In this document: piece after piece, positions 17,227-24,354 of the stretch | Layout of the letters: each line of letters begins with the position of its first letter | Position numbering within the stretch: the first letter of the stretch is position 1 | Source: Deltaproteobacteria bacterium | GTDB taxonomy: Bacteria; Myxococcota_A; Polyangia; JAAYKL01 | Length of the DNA stretch: 48,951 nucleotides | Assembly (NCBI GenBank): GCA_030595125.1 | Contig: JAUVDV010000038.1 | Coordinates: 1 to 48,951, forward strand | Direction of reading: 5' to 3' | Made by a program: the position numbers and the translations under genes | The notes under the pieces: model-generated | Databases searched by the model: none | What the model was told of the DNA's origin: nothing | What the model saw: only the letters and a program-made list of their open reading frames with translations

Positions 17227-19341
17227 ATGCAGCACCGTTTTTGGGAACAATCTAACCTCTCCATGTATTACAGAGCGATTGCGTTCATTACCGTTCTACT
17301 GTTCTGCGGTGCGGGATGGGCTCAACAACCAAATAACGACACCACATTCGGCGTAAACCTGTTCGAGCCGGCCCCGGGTCCTTCCAATTTCTTTTCCGTA
17401 GAGTCCCCGGCTCTGGGCGACAACATGAAACCCTCGGTGGGGTTTGTTTTCTATTACCAGCATCGACCGTTCGTGATTCTCAACTGTGACGAGAACAACA
17501 ATTGCGGAGACGATCTTGGTGACGGCAGCCTGGGAACCATAAACGTGGTGGAGAACCTGATGGCGGCAGACGTCATGGGGAGCTTCAACTTCTTCAAGCG
17601 GTTCCAGGTGGGCCTCGCGGTACCTATCTACATCTGGCAGAGGGGCGACGAGTTTTTTTTCGAGAACGACACGATGGGCAACGAGTGGCTGGTCAACGAG
17701 AACCACCAGTACAACTCCTACGGCACCATCGGAGATATTCGACTACACCTCAAGGTCCGCATACTGGGCAAAGAAAAGAAAGACGGGCCCATGCTCTCCG
17801 CAGCCGTGATCCCCGCGTTCCCGATCTCCGGATGGTCGGGCATGGGAGATGGCTACAGCGGCGACGGTTTCCTGACGGTCACAGCTCCGAGGATACTCGC
17901 AGGATACAAGTTTGGACCCCTGCGTTCGGGCATCAGCATCGACGTCCTGTGGCGCGAGAAATCCGAGATACTCTCGGCCCAGCTTGGTCACACTCTCCGA
18001 TACGGAGGAGCGGTGGGGTATTCGATCGTCCCCGGGGTTGAGATACTGGCCGAGATCTACGGACAGAAGTCCCTTGTGGCAGAAAACTTCGCGGACATGG
18101 AAAGCGCGCCGTTGCTCTTCTTGGGCGGCGGACGCTTCAGAGCCAAGGACTTTGTGTTCAGCGTGGGCGGCGGCGGCGGAATCATCAGCGGTATCGGCGT
18201 ACCCCAGTTCCAGGTTATCGGCAGCGCGGCATGGTCGCCCGAGGACGAAGCAGTAGAAGAGGAAGAGAAAACCTGGGGCACCAAGTGGGACGTTGACGGA
18301 GACGGCATCGACAATGACGTCGACGAGTGCCCGGAACAGCCCGAGGATCTGGATGGATTCCAGGACGAGGACGGTTGCCCGGACCTCGACAATGACAACG
18401 ACGGGATCAACGACGGCTACGATTCCTGCCCCGACGAGGCAGAAGACAAGGACGGGTTCCGCGATGACGACGGCTGCCCGGATCTGGATCACGACGAGGA
18501 CGGCATCAAGGAACCGGCCGACAAGTGTCCGGACAAGGCGGAGGACTACGACGGTTTCGAGGACGAAGACGGTTGCCCGGAGGACGACAACGACGGCGAC
18601 GGGATCAAGGACGAGGATGATTACTGTCCCGATTTGGCCGAGGACAAGGACGGGTTTGAGGACGAAGACGGTTGCCCCGATCTCGACAACGACAACGACG
18701 GCGTGCCGGACGACAAGGACAAGTGCCCGAACAAGCCCGAAACCCTCAACGGATTCAAGGACGATGACGGATGTCCCGACAAGGGCCGCGCGCTGGTGAT
18801 TGTCACCGAGGACAGGATCGAGATCAAACAGAAGATCATGTTCGAGACCGGATCTTCCAAGATCAAGGGCGAAAAATCCTTCGAGGTGCTGGACATCATC
18901 GGCAAGATCCTGGCGGGTAACACGGCGGTTCGCGTATCCATCGAGGGTCACACGGACAACCGCGGCAAGGCCGACAAGAATCGCACCCTGTCCAAGGACC
19001 GCGCCGAGTCGGTCAAGTCCTACCTGAAGGACAAGAGCGTCGATGAAGAACGGCTCGAGACCGTGGGGTGGGGACCGGACAAGCCCATCGCCAGCAACAA
19101 GAAGCGCCACGGCCGCAAGGCGAACCGACGCGTCGAGTTCATCATCATCAAACCCGAGAAGACCGTCATCACCCCGGAAGCAGCGCCCGCGCAAGGCGAC
19201 AAGGTCGAGGACGAGGGATCCATGGACTTCACCGCCGGTGAGAAAAAGGACGAGGGCGAGGGCTCCATGGACTTCACCATCGAGGAAGAACCCGCGGACG
19301 AATCAATGGACTTCACTGCGGAAGAGGACGACGGGGAATAA
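17227..19341 (+). CDS. OmpA-family outer-membrane protein with TSP3 calcium-binding repeats
   Basis: 704 residues from ATG 17227, which has a GAGAG-like site upstream; GTG 17182 and ATG 17263 are alternatives. A signal peptide (ends GAGWAQQ) is followed by a ~300-residue beta-barrel-like region. Residues ~355-518 hold about six thrombospondin type-3 repeats (DxDxDGxxDxxDxCP), which bind Ca2+ and act as a rigid spacer. Residues ~522-645 are an OmpA/Pal peptidoglycan-binding domain (IEGHTDNRG, then NRRVEFIII). The last ~50 residues are acidic and repeat SMDFT three times, which I have not seen as a standard OmpA tail. Last gene of the exbB-exbD-tonB operon; it probably links outer membrane to cell wall. 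Confidence 0.9.
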   Translation: MQHRFWEQSNLSMYYRAIAFITVLLFCGAGWAQQPNNDTTFGVNLFEPAPGPSNFFSVESPALGDNMKPSVGFVFYYQHRPFVILNCDENNNCGDDLGDGSLGTINVVENLMAADVMGSFNFFKRFQVGLAVPIYIWQRGDEFFFENDTMGNEWLVNENHQYNSYGTIGDIRLHLKVRILGKEKKDGPMLSAAVIPAFPISGWSGMGDGYSGDGFLTVTAPRILAGYKFGPLRSGISIDVLWREKSEILSAQLGHTLRYGGAVGYSIVPGVEILAEIYGQKSLVAENFADMESAPLLFLGGGRFRAKDFVFSVGGGGGIISGIGVPQFQVIGSAAWSPEDEAVEEEEKTWGTKWDVDGDGIDNDVDECPEQPEDLDGFQDEDGCPDLDNDNDGINDGYDSCPDEAEDKDGFRDDDGCPDLDHDEDGIKEPADKCPDKAEDYDGFEDEDGCPEDDNDGDGIKDEDDYCPDLAEDKDGFEDEDGCPDLDNDNDGVPDDKDKCPNKPETLNGFKDDDGCPDKGRALVIVTEDRIEIKQKIMFETGSSKIKGEKSFEVLDIIGKILAGNTAVRVSIEGHTDNRGKADKNRTLSKDRAESVKSYLKDKSVDEERLETVGWGPDKPIASNKKRHGRKANRRVEFIIIKPEKTVITPEAAPAQGDKVEDEGSMDFTAGEKKDEGEGSMDFTIEEEPADESMDFTAEEDDGE

Positions 19342-19344
19342 TAA

Positions 19345-19392
19345 CCCCATCCCGGCCTTCCCCTGTAAAAGGGGAAGGGGAATTTGATGGGG
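19345..19392. terminator. Nested hairpin, bidirectional terminator between convergent operons
   Basis: CCTTCCCC (19356-19363) and GGGGAAGG (19371-19378) form a perfect 8-bp stem with a TGTAAAA loop. It is enclosed by an outer pair, CCCCATC (19345-19351) and GATGGGG (19386-19392). It fills the gap between the OmpA-like gene and the convergent LptF/G gene. A true U-tract is lacking. Confidence 0.6.
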
Positions 19393-19399
19393 GCCAGCA

Positions 19400-20419
19400 C
19401 TAAATCCTCCGCAGGCCTACCCTGATCATCAGCCCAATCGCAAGGATCGCAAACAACCCGGGAACGCCGATGGACACTGTCGCGCATGGCCACGATCCCA
19501 TCGAGGCTCCGTTCCACGCCGTGGCCAAAACCAGCCAGTAAACCGCCGCGACGGCGATCGAGAGAGGCACGAGCCGGGTGGCCCGAATCGAGCGCGACAG
19601 CATGCCGAGAAGCAGACCGAGCAACGGGACGATCAGGCACGCGGATGAGAGGGCGGACCGCAGGACAGTCTGCGCTCGTAGCGGAAAGGAATTGAGCCCG
19701 TGATCCTCCAGCTTTTCGGCCGTCTCTTCCAGCTCGGCATTGGTGAGAGACGCGCCCACCAGACCGAAGGCTCCCGCAACCGGGGTAACCGAGAGATCCT
19801 CGTTCGAAAGCTCGGTGGGATGTGCGTTATCGTCCGCCCAGCCCTGCCCGCGACGCCAGCTCGCGGACTCTCCATGCGCGTTGGAGAGCGACCACACGTC
19901 CGCCCTTCCCTCTCGATCGCGACCGATGGCCAGGCTCGTCCCCCGCTCGTTTCCGCCGGATCTGCGGATCAACCACCCGTCTTCCCTGAACCATCCGCGC
20001 CGCTCGGTCTCCACCGACTCTGGCACCGTGCGCGACTCGTAGACCGCAAGGAGGGCCGGCGCGAGGCTCCCGGTAAACGGAACCGAAAGTATTGTGACCG
20101 CCAGCGGCACGATCATCAGCGCCGTCGCAAGCCGGAGGGGCGACAGCCCAACGAGCAGCATGGCGTCCCACTCCCCCGCGCATGTCAAATGGGAATACGA
20201 GAGCAGTGCGCCGAGTGCCACAGCGAGCGGGAGTATGTGAGTTACTATGGACGGGATCTTGAACGGGTACGCGCCAAGGCCGTCAATTCCGCCGGACCGG
20301 GCGATGGATGTCGTCTCCACCATGTCTATCGAAATGTAGATTACGAGCAGGAGCGCGAGGGATCCGACAAACCTCTTGAGGGTGATGGAAACCAGGTAGC
20401 CTAAAAGCCGCGGCGCCAA
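19400..20419 (-). CDS. LptF/LptG-family permease (YjgP/YjgQ)
   Basis: 339 residues if translation starts at TTG 20419, ten bases past the methyltransferase stop. The frame is open further upstream, but that part overlaps the methyltransferase and is implausible. The protein has the LptF/G layout: N-terminal helix, SIDMVE after it, two helices (PLAVALGALLSY and the LSPLRLATALMIVPLA region), a periplasmic domain of about 150 residues, and three C-terminal helices. LptF/G with LptB lift LPS from the inner membrane. Only one permease is encoded here; the partner must be elsewhere. The protein is slightly short for the family, and the start codon is the main uncertainty. Confidence 0.75.
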   Translation of the reverse strand: MAPRLLGYLVSITLKRFVGSLALLLVIYISIDMVETTSIARSGGIDGLGAYPFKIPSIVTHILPLAVALGALLSYSHLTCAGEWDAMLLVGLSPLRLATALMIVPLAVTILSVPFTGSLAPALLAVYESRTVPESVETERRGWFREDGWLIRRSGGNERGTSLAIGRDREGRADVWSLSNAHGESASWRRGQGWADDNAHPTELSNEDLSVTPVAGAFGLVGASLTNAELEETAEKLEDHGLNSFPLRAQTVLRSALSSACLIVPLLGLLLGMLSRSIRATRLVPLSIAVAAVYWLVLATAWNGASMGSWPCATVSIGVPGLFAILAIGLMIRVGLRRI

Positions 20420-20426
20420 TTCGAAA

Positions 20427-22076
20427 TTACTTTCGCCGCTCCGCGACGATGATGATCTGAGAGGAGTCCGGGCCGAAGAACGCGCCCGGGGTTGCGTAAT
20501 GGCCGGACACTTTCTTGACTGCAAACCCAACACTGTGAAGGAGCTGGCCGATCTCGTGCAGGGAATAGAGGCGCAGCGAGATCTCATGTTTCGCCTGTCG
20601 CTCGCCGCCGTTGATTATTAGCTGCCGGGTAACGACCAGCCTCGAGCTGATGTAGTTGAAATCGGTCTCCTCCATGGAGATCACGTTTTCCATCTCGAAC
20701 CACATGAGATTCGGCTGCTTGGTAGTCACGAAATCGCGATTGGCGATCTCGAGGAGGAATTGCGCCCCGGGCTTGAGAGCCTTGTACACGCCATCGAGCA
20801 CCTTGAGATTCGTCGCCTCGTCGAAGTACCCGAAACTCGTTCCGAGGCAATAGATCCCGTCGAAGGTACTGTCGAATCCAAGATCCCGCATGTCCCCATG
20901 AATGAGATTTATTTTCTGGCCCGCCTCCTGGGCCTGATCTCCTGCGAGGGCCAGCATTGACAGGGACAGGTCGACTCCCACGACCCGGTAGTTCTTCTTT
21001 GCCATGGCCACCGCGTGACGGCCGGCACCGCAGGCCAGGTCGAGCACGAGGCCCTCGGGTGGAAGATCGAGGTTGCTCTTGATGAAATCAACCTCCCGGC
21101 GAGTGTCCCGCTTGGCGTACTTGGGCAACAGGAGCATGTAGTCGTCGTCGAAGATCTGTTTCCACCACTCCTTCTTCAACTTTCGTCGTTTTCGACGTTT
21201 TCGAGGTTTTGCGCCCTGGACGCCGGTGGCGGCTTTCTTGAGAAATGTTTCGGACATGGGCGTGAGGTCGGTCAGATCCTCTGCGTCGGTCAGGTCGATT
21301 TCCACATCGATAGACTCACCACCCTCAGCCTCGTCGGACTCCTCCTCGAGTTCGTCTTCACCTAGCTCCTCGAACTCTTCCTCTTCTTCTCCCTCTTGTC
21401 CTTCATCGACACCTGCGGAATCGAACACCATCTCCGGTGTCCCGAAATCGAAGGGGTGCGCAACCTGAGCGCCGTCCTCCTGTTCATCCGTCCCCGCTGC
21501 CGCCTCACCGCCCTCCTCTACTATGTGATCCTCGCCCAGATCTATTGGCTCTTCCTCGGATTCCTCCGCGGGTTTCTCTTCCTCGGGTTTCTCCTCGGGA
21601 TCTTCCTCGGATTTCTCCTCCTCGGGCTCTTCCTCCTCGGGCTCTTCCTCCTCGGGCTTTTCCTCAGGCTCCGATTCGTCCGCAACCACCATCTCTTGCC
21701 CCAACTCCAGTACCTCGTTCGTCCCTTCCGCCTCTATAGACTCCCCGTCATCGGGCTCGTCCTCTTCCTCTCCCAGAGTACGTATCGTAGATGTGACCAC
21801 TGCATCCGAGGAGCCCATGGGTACAAACACGGAATTCGAATCGCTCTTCTTTTCCGGTGTATAAGAGGTACGACTTTCGCGTCGCTCCTTTTCACCGCGA
21901 GGCGCCACAAGCAATGTGAACGGACTGGCAGGCGGCGCAGGCGTGGAGGCACGCAGATCGTGAGGTTCCGCCATCGAGGTCATATCCTCAGTGAGGTCGA
22001 GGACGTCGTCTTCTTCGACATCGTCTTTTTCGACATCATCTTCTCGGATTTCGTCTTCTTGGTGTTCGTCGCTCAT
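20427..22076 (-). CDS. SAM-dependent methyltransferase with long acidic N-terminal region
   Basis: 549 residues in two halves. Residues 1-~275 are low complexity, dominated by Glu and Asp with Pro/Ser (runs such as EEEKPEEE), and probably disordered. A sharply basic segment (RKRRKRRKLKKEWW, about residues 295-308) marks the junction. The C-terminal ~250 residues are a class I methyltransferase: motif I VLDLACGAGRHAVAMA (about residue 340), VVGVDLS, LIHGDMRDL, CLGTSFGYF and LKPGAQFLLEIAN. It has the Methyltransf_25/11 type fold, with no clear substrate motif. It starts one base after the psd stop and ends just before the LptF/G start, so it belongs to an envelope-lipid operon. Whether the acidic half recruits a membrane or basic partner is open. 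Confidence 0.85.
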   Translation of the reverse strand: MSDEHQEDEIREDDVEKDDVEEDDVLDLTEDMTSMAEPHDLRASTPAPPASPFTLLVAPRGEKERRESRTSYTPEKKSDSNSVFVPMGSSDAVVTSTIRTLGEEEDEPDDGESIEAEGTNEVLELGQEMVVADESEPEEKPEEEEPEEEEPEEEKSEEDPEEKPEEEKPAEESEEEPIDLGEDHIVEEGGEAAAGTDEQEDGAQVAHPFDFGTPEMVFDSAGVDEGQEGEEEEEFEELGEDELEEESDEAEGGESIDVEIDLTDAEDLTDLTPMSETFLKKAATGVQGAKPRKRRKRRKLKKEWWKQIFDDDYMLLLPKYAKRDTRREVDFIKSNLDLPPEGLVLDLACGAGRHAVAMAKKNYRVVGVDLSLSMLALAGDQAQEAGQKINLIHGDMRDLGFDSTFDGIYCLGTSFGYFDEATNLKVLDGVYKALKPGAQFLLEIANRDFVTTKQPNLMWFEMENVISMEETDFNYISSRLVVTRQLIINGGERQAKHEISLRLYSLHEIGQLLHSVGFAVKKVSGHYATPGAFFGPDSSQIIIVAERRK

Positions 22077-22077
22077 T

Positions 22078-22947
22078 TCAGATCCCAGACCCTCGCTTCT
22101 TCTTCCGCTTTCCCTTTGCGCCCGTCGCTCCCATGCGCTGCCCCTGCGTTACTCTGCCGATTTGCAAGCCCTCGTCCATTTTGGCTGCGTCGGCCGTCCA
22201 TAATAGCACGACCGTTGACCCGAGGCGAAACGCGCCAAGCTCATCTCCCCTGGCAATCGAAACCGCAGGATCGATCTCCCTGGCAGTGGGATAGTCCCTT
22301 CCGATCGGGGGCGCGTACTTCGTCTCGATGTTTGCGACTCCAAACGCCGCGACCATGACAAGCGACAACGCCCCGCCTCCCGCAAGAGAGAAATCAAAAA
22401 CCATTCTCTCGTTTTTTTCGTAGATGCCGTCGATCCTCTTTGCAGACCACGGTGCGACCGAGAAACGCGCTCCTGGAATATGCCTGACATTCCGGAGATC
22501 TCCGTCCACGGCAGAATGAACCCGGTGGTAATCCCGTGGGCTCAGGTAGATCACCATGAATCCGCCCCCCGAGTATTTTTTGGACGCGTCCCGCTCTCGA
22601 AGAAGCCGGTCGATGCTGTAGGTGTCCCCCTTGATTGTGAAGGTCGATTCCGCTCCGTCCGTAACTTCCCCGAATCCGACGATCTCCCCGTCGGAGGGGC
22701 TGACCATCGCACCCGGATCCTCGCACACGGGCCGTGCCTCAGGTTTCAGATGCCTGGCGAAGAAATCCCCGAAACAGGCGAACCCGCCGGGTGGCTCCAA
22801 GATGTCGGTCTCGTCCACGCCCATCCCCAGGATGTACGCATTGATGATCGGACGGAGCAATGCCCCGGGAACACGCACATCTCCCGCGACGCCGATGGCG
22901 CGATTCACATATCCGGCAAACCGCGAATTGAACAGCCTTTCCACCAT
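22078..22947 (-). CDS. psd: Phosphatidylserine decarboxylase proenzyme
   Basis: 289 residues. It converts phosphatidylserine to phosphatidylethanolamine at the inner membrane. The self-cleavage motif LGST is at residues 242-245, giving the pyruvoyl group on Ser244. The catalytic Asp (SPSDG, residue 86) and His residues (YHRVH, 140-144) are present. The C-terminus beyond the motif extends into a Lys/Arg-rich tail. A strong GGAGG precedes the ATG, and a sigma70-like promoter lies at 22990-23019. It is the first gene of a minus-strand operon with the methyltransferase and LptF/G genes. Confidence 0.95.
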   Translation of the reverse strand: MVERLFNSRFAGYVNRAIGVAGDVRVPGALLRPIINAYILGMGVDETDILEPPGGFACFGDFFARHLKPEARPVCEDPGAMVSPSDGEIVGFGEVTDGAESTFTIKGDTYSIDRLLRERDASKKYSGGGFMVIYLSPRDYHRVHSAVDGDLRNVRHIPGARFSVAPWSAKRIDGIYEKNERMVFDFSLAGGGALSLVMVAAFGVANIETKYAPPIGRDYPTAREIDPAVSIARGDELGAFRLGSTVVLLWTADAAKMDEGLQIGRVTQGQRMGATGAKGKRKKKRGSGI

Positions 22948-22989
22948 CTTTTCCTCCGTGACCGAACCTGAGGGTTTTTAAGGAAATGT

Positions 22990-23019
22990 ATTATAGACAT
23001 CAAACAGTACGAGTTTCAA
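22990..23019 (-). promoter_or_regulatory. Sigma70-like promoter for psd operon
   Basis: On the minus strand TTGAAA (23019-23014) is followed after 18 bases by a perfect TATAAT (22995-22990). The expected start leaves a leader of about 35 bases to the psd ATG with a GGAGG site. This is the clearest promoter in the window. Confidence 0.65.
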
Positions 23020-23072
23020 TGGTCCTTGCGTTCCGAACTCGCGGTATTGTTCGGATCAAGCGATGGGCTCAC

Positions 23073-23375
23073 ACATGCCGAAGGGGGGGGCTCACACATC
23101 GATTATCCTCTCCCTTACATGCCGTAGTACCGGCCCGGTGATCGATGAGACGTGCCTCTCACACGCCGTAGTGCCGGTCTCCTGATCGATGCGACGTGTT
23201 TCTCACATTCCATCGTACCGGTTCCGTGATCGCCTTGACGTGTCTGACATATGCCGAGTTACCGGTCCGGTGATCGATAAGCTCCCCACTCCCACATGGC
23301 AGCGTAATGGCACCCTGATATTAACGACGTGTCTCTCGCATGCCTACTTACCGGTCCGGTGATCGATCAGGAAGT
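23073..23375. repeat. Degenerate 44-bp tandem repeat, about seven units
   Basis: Units start near 23073, 23117, 23161, 23205, 23249, 23294 and 23338, a period of 44 bp (one step is 45). A typical unit runs ACATGCCGTAGTACCGG, then CCCGGTGATCGATGAGACGTGYCTCTC. The most conserved parts are TACCGG, GGTGATCGAT and GACGTGTCTCT. Every unit has diverged by many substitutions, including the first and fifth, which keep only parts of the pattern. The last unit runs over the stop codon (23367-23369) of the minus-strand gene. The rest of 22948-23072 holds the psd promoter; no gene is seen in this interval. Confidence 0.75.
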
Positions 23376-24065
23376 AGCTTCGATCTCTTTTCGGCGGTAA
23401 CGGGGACGCTTGAAATTGCGTGTGACCGAGTAAAACTTGGATTGCTCGGGCGGAAGGAGGATGCGGGCTACCCTGGCGAGCTGCTTGCACAACACGTAGA
23501 CCTCGCCCTTGGCGAACTGCATGTCGGCGGCCTCCTCGGGCATGTTGGACATGGCCTTGCCCTGCTTTTCGCGGGACGTAGTCAGATTGTCGAGCAGGTC
23601 TTTGCCGCGAGCCGCGAAGTCGGGACCCGCACCGAACGGCGCAAGCTCCCCGGCGTGTCGCTCGGCCAGGCCCGTGTATGTTGTCATCGCGCGGACCAAC
23701 CTCTTCACCGACGTCCCGGGCGTGGGCTCGGAAGTGAAAGAGTCGACAGTGTCGCTGCCGTCGAAAGCATTCATGGACGCCACCTGGAGCACCCGGATCC
23801 AGCGCTTGGACTCTTTTTGCACGGCGCGCACGCCCATGCCTTCCTGGGCGATAGAGTGCTCGGAGCCTCCGAACTTTCGGTAGCTTTCCTCGACGACGTC
23901 GACCTTCGCGGACAGCTCCTGGTGCTTTTGCTCACCGAAACCCATCGGCGCCAGCGCCTCCATGTCCTCCTCCCAGACACCCAGAATCTTGTGGCCGCCG
24001 TCGATGATCGCCGGAGCGCCCGCGCGCGATCCAATCTCAATAAAATCCTCACGAGAAAACCCCAT
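23367..24065 (-). CDS. Conserved-looking protein of unknown function, 232 residues
   Basis: A soluble, mostly helical protein without signal peptide, preceded by a perfect AGGAGG. It begins MGFSREDFIEIGSRAGAPAI and contains a helical core with Glu/Lys pairs (residues ~45-200), consistent with coiled or four-helix-bundle packing. The C-terminus is Arg-rich (KRPRYRRKEIEATS) and is encoded by DNA that merges with the last unit of the 44-bp repeat. I recognise no family; bundle-forming structural proteins of phage-like particles have comparable lengths, but nothing ties it to them. It diverges from the C25 peptidase gene across a palindrome-rich region. Confidence 0.6.
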   Translation of the reverse strand: MGFSREDFIEIGSRAGAPAIIDGGHKILGVWEEDMEALAPMGFGEQKHQELSAKVDVVEESYRKFGGSEHSIAQEGMGVRAVQKESKRWIRVLQVASMNAFDGSDTVDSFTSEPTPGTSVKRLVRAMTTYTGLAERHAGELAPFGAGPDFAARGKDLLDNLTTSREKQGKAMSNMPEEAADMQFAKGEVYVLCKQLARVARILLPPEQSKFYSVTRNFKRPRYRRKEIEATS

Positions 24066-24162
24066 CTTTTAAATCCTCCTGCGGTGTATCGCCGCTGCTC
24101 GTCAGGCGCCCGAGAGCCTCTTCCCGAGCGACCGTGCACTGTTGATTGGCCGAAAACGCTAT

Positions 24163-24228
24163 TCTCGCCCGGCGAGAGTGTCAAGATATTTTGCCAAGGC
24201 AACGAGCGGTGATGTGCATCCACCGCTC
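24163..24228. promoter_or_regulatory. Three palindromes in a divergent intergenic region
   Basis: Within 66 bases are TCTCGCC-C-GGCGAGA (24163-24177), TTGCC-AA-GGCAA (24191-24202) and a strong hairpin (24204-24228: GAGCGGTGATG against CATCCACCGCTC, one bulge, loop TG). They lie between the divergent genes ending at 24065 and starting at 24355. A TACAAT at 24301-24306 could be a -10 element for the peptidase gene. Otherwise the interval 24066-24354 shows no coding content. Confidence 0.45.
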
Positions 24229-24354
24229 ACGAAAAACGCCCCAGTCCGCAGTTTGTCTCTTTTCCCGAATTCAATCCTTTCACCTTTTCAGGTCTATCGG
24301 TACAATAATGATTCGCGAAACAAGTTTCCAGCCGACGAAAGAAAAGTGGGCGAA

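Noticed and set aside
17743-19194. Long minus-strand frame over the TSP3-OmpA gene
   Set aside because: Antisense of the Asp-rich TSP3 repeats, giving Val/Leu-rich low complexity; the plus-strand protein has a clear domain structure.
23073-23375. Possible CRISPR array
   Set aside because: The 44-bp units have no constant repeat with variable spacers; divergence is spread through the whole unit, and no cas gene is nearby.
24142-24354. Upstream extension of the C25 peptidase frame
   Set aside because: The extra 71 residues precede a clear signal peptide and have no ribosome-binding site; the palindromes there are better read as regulatory.
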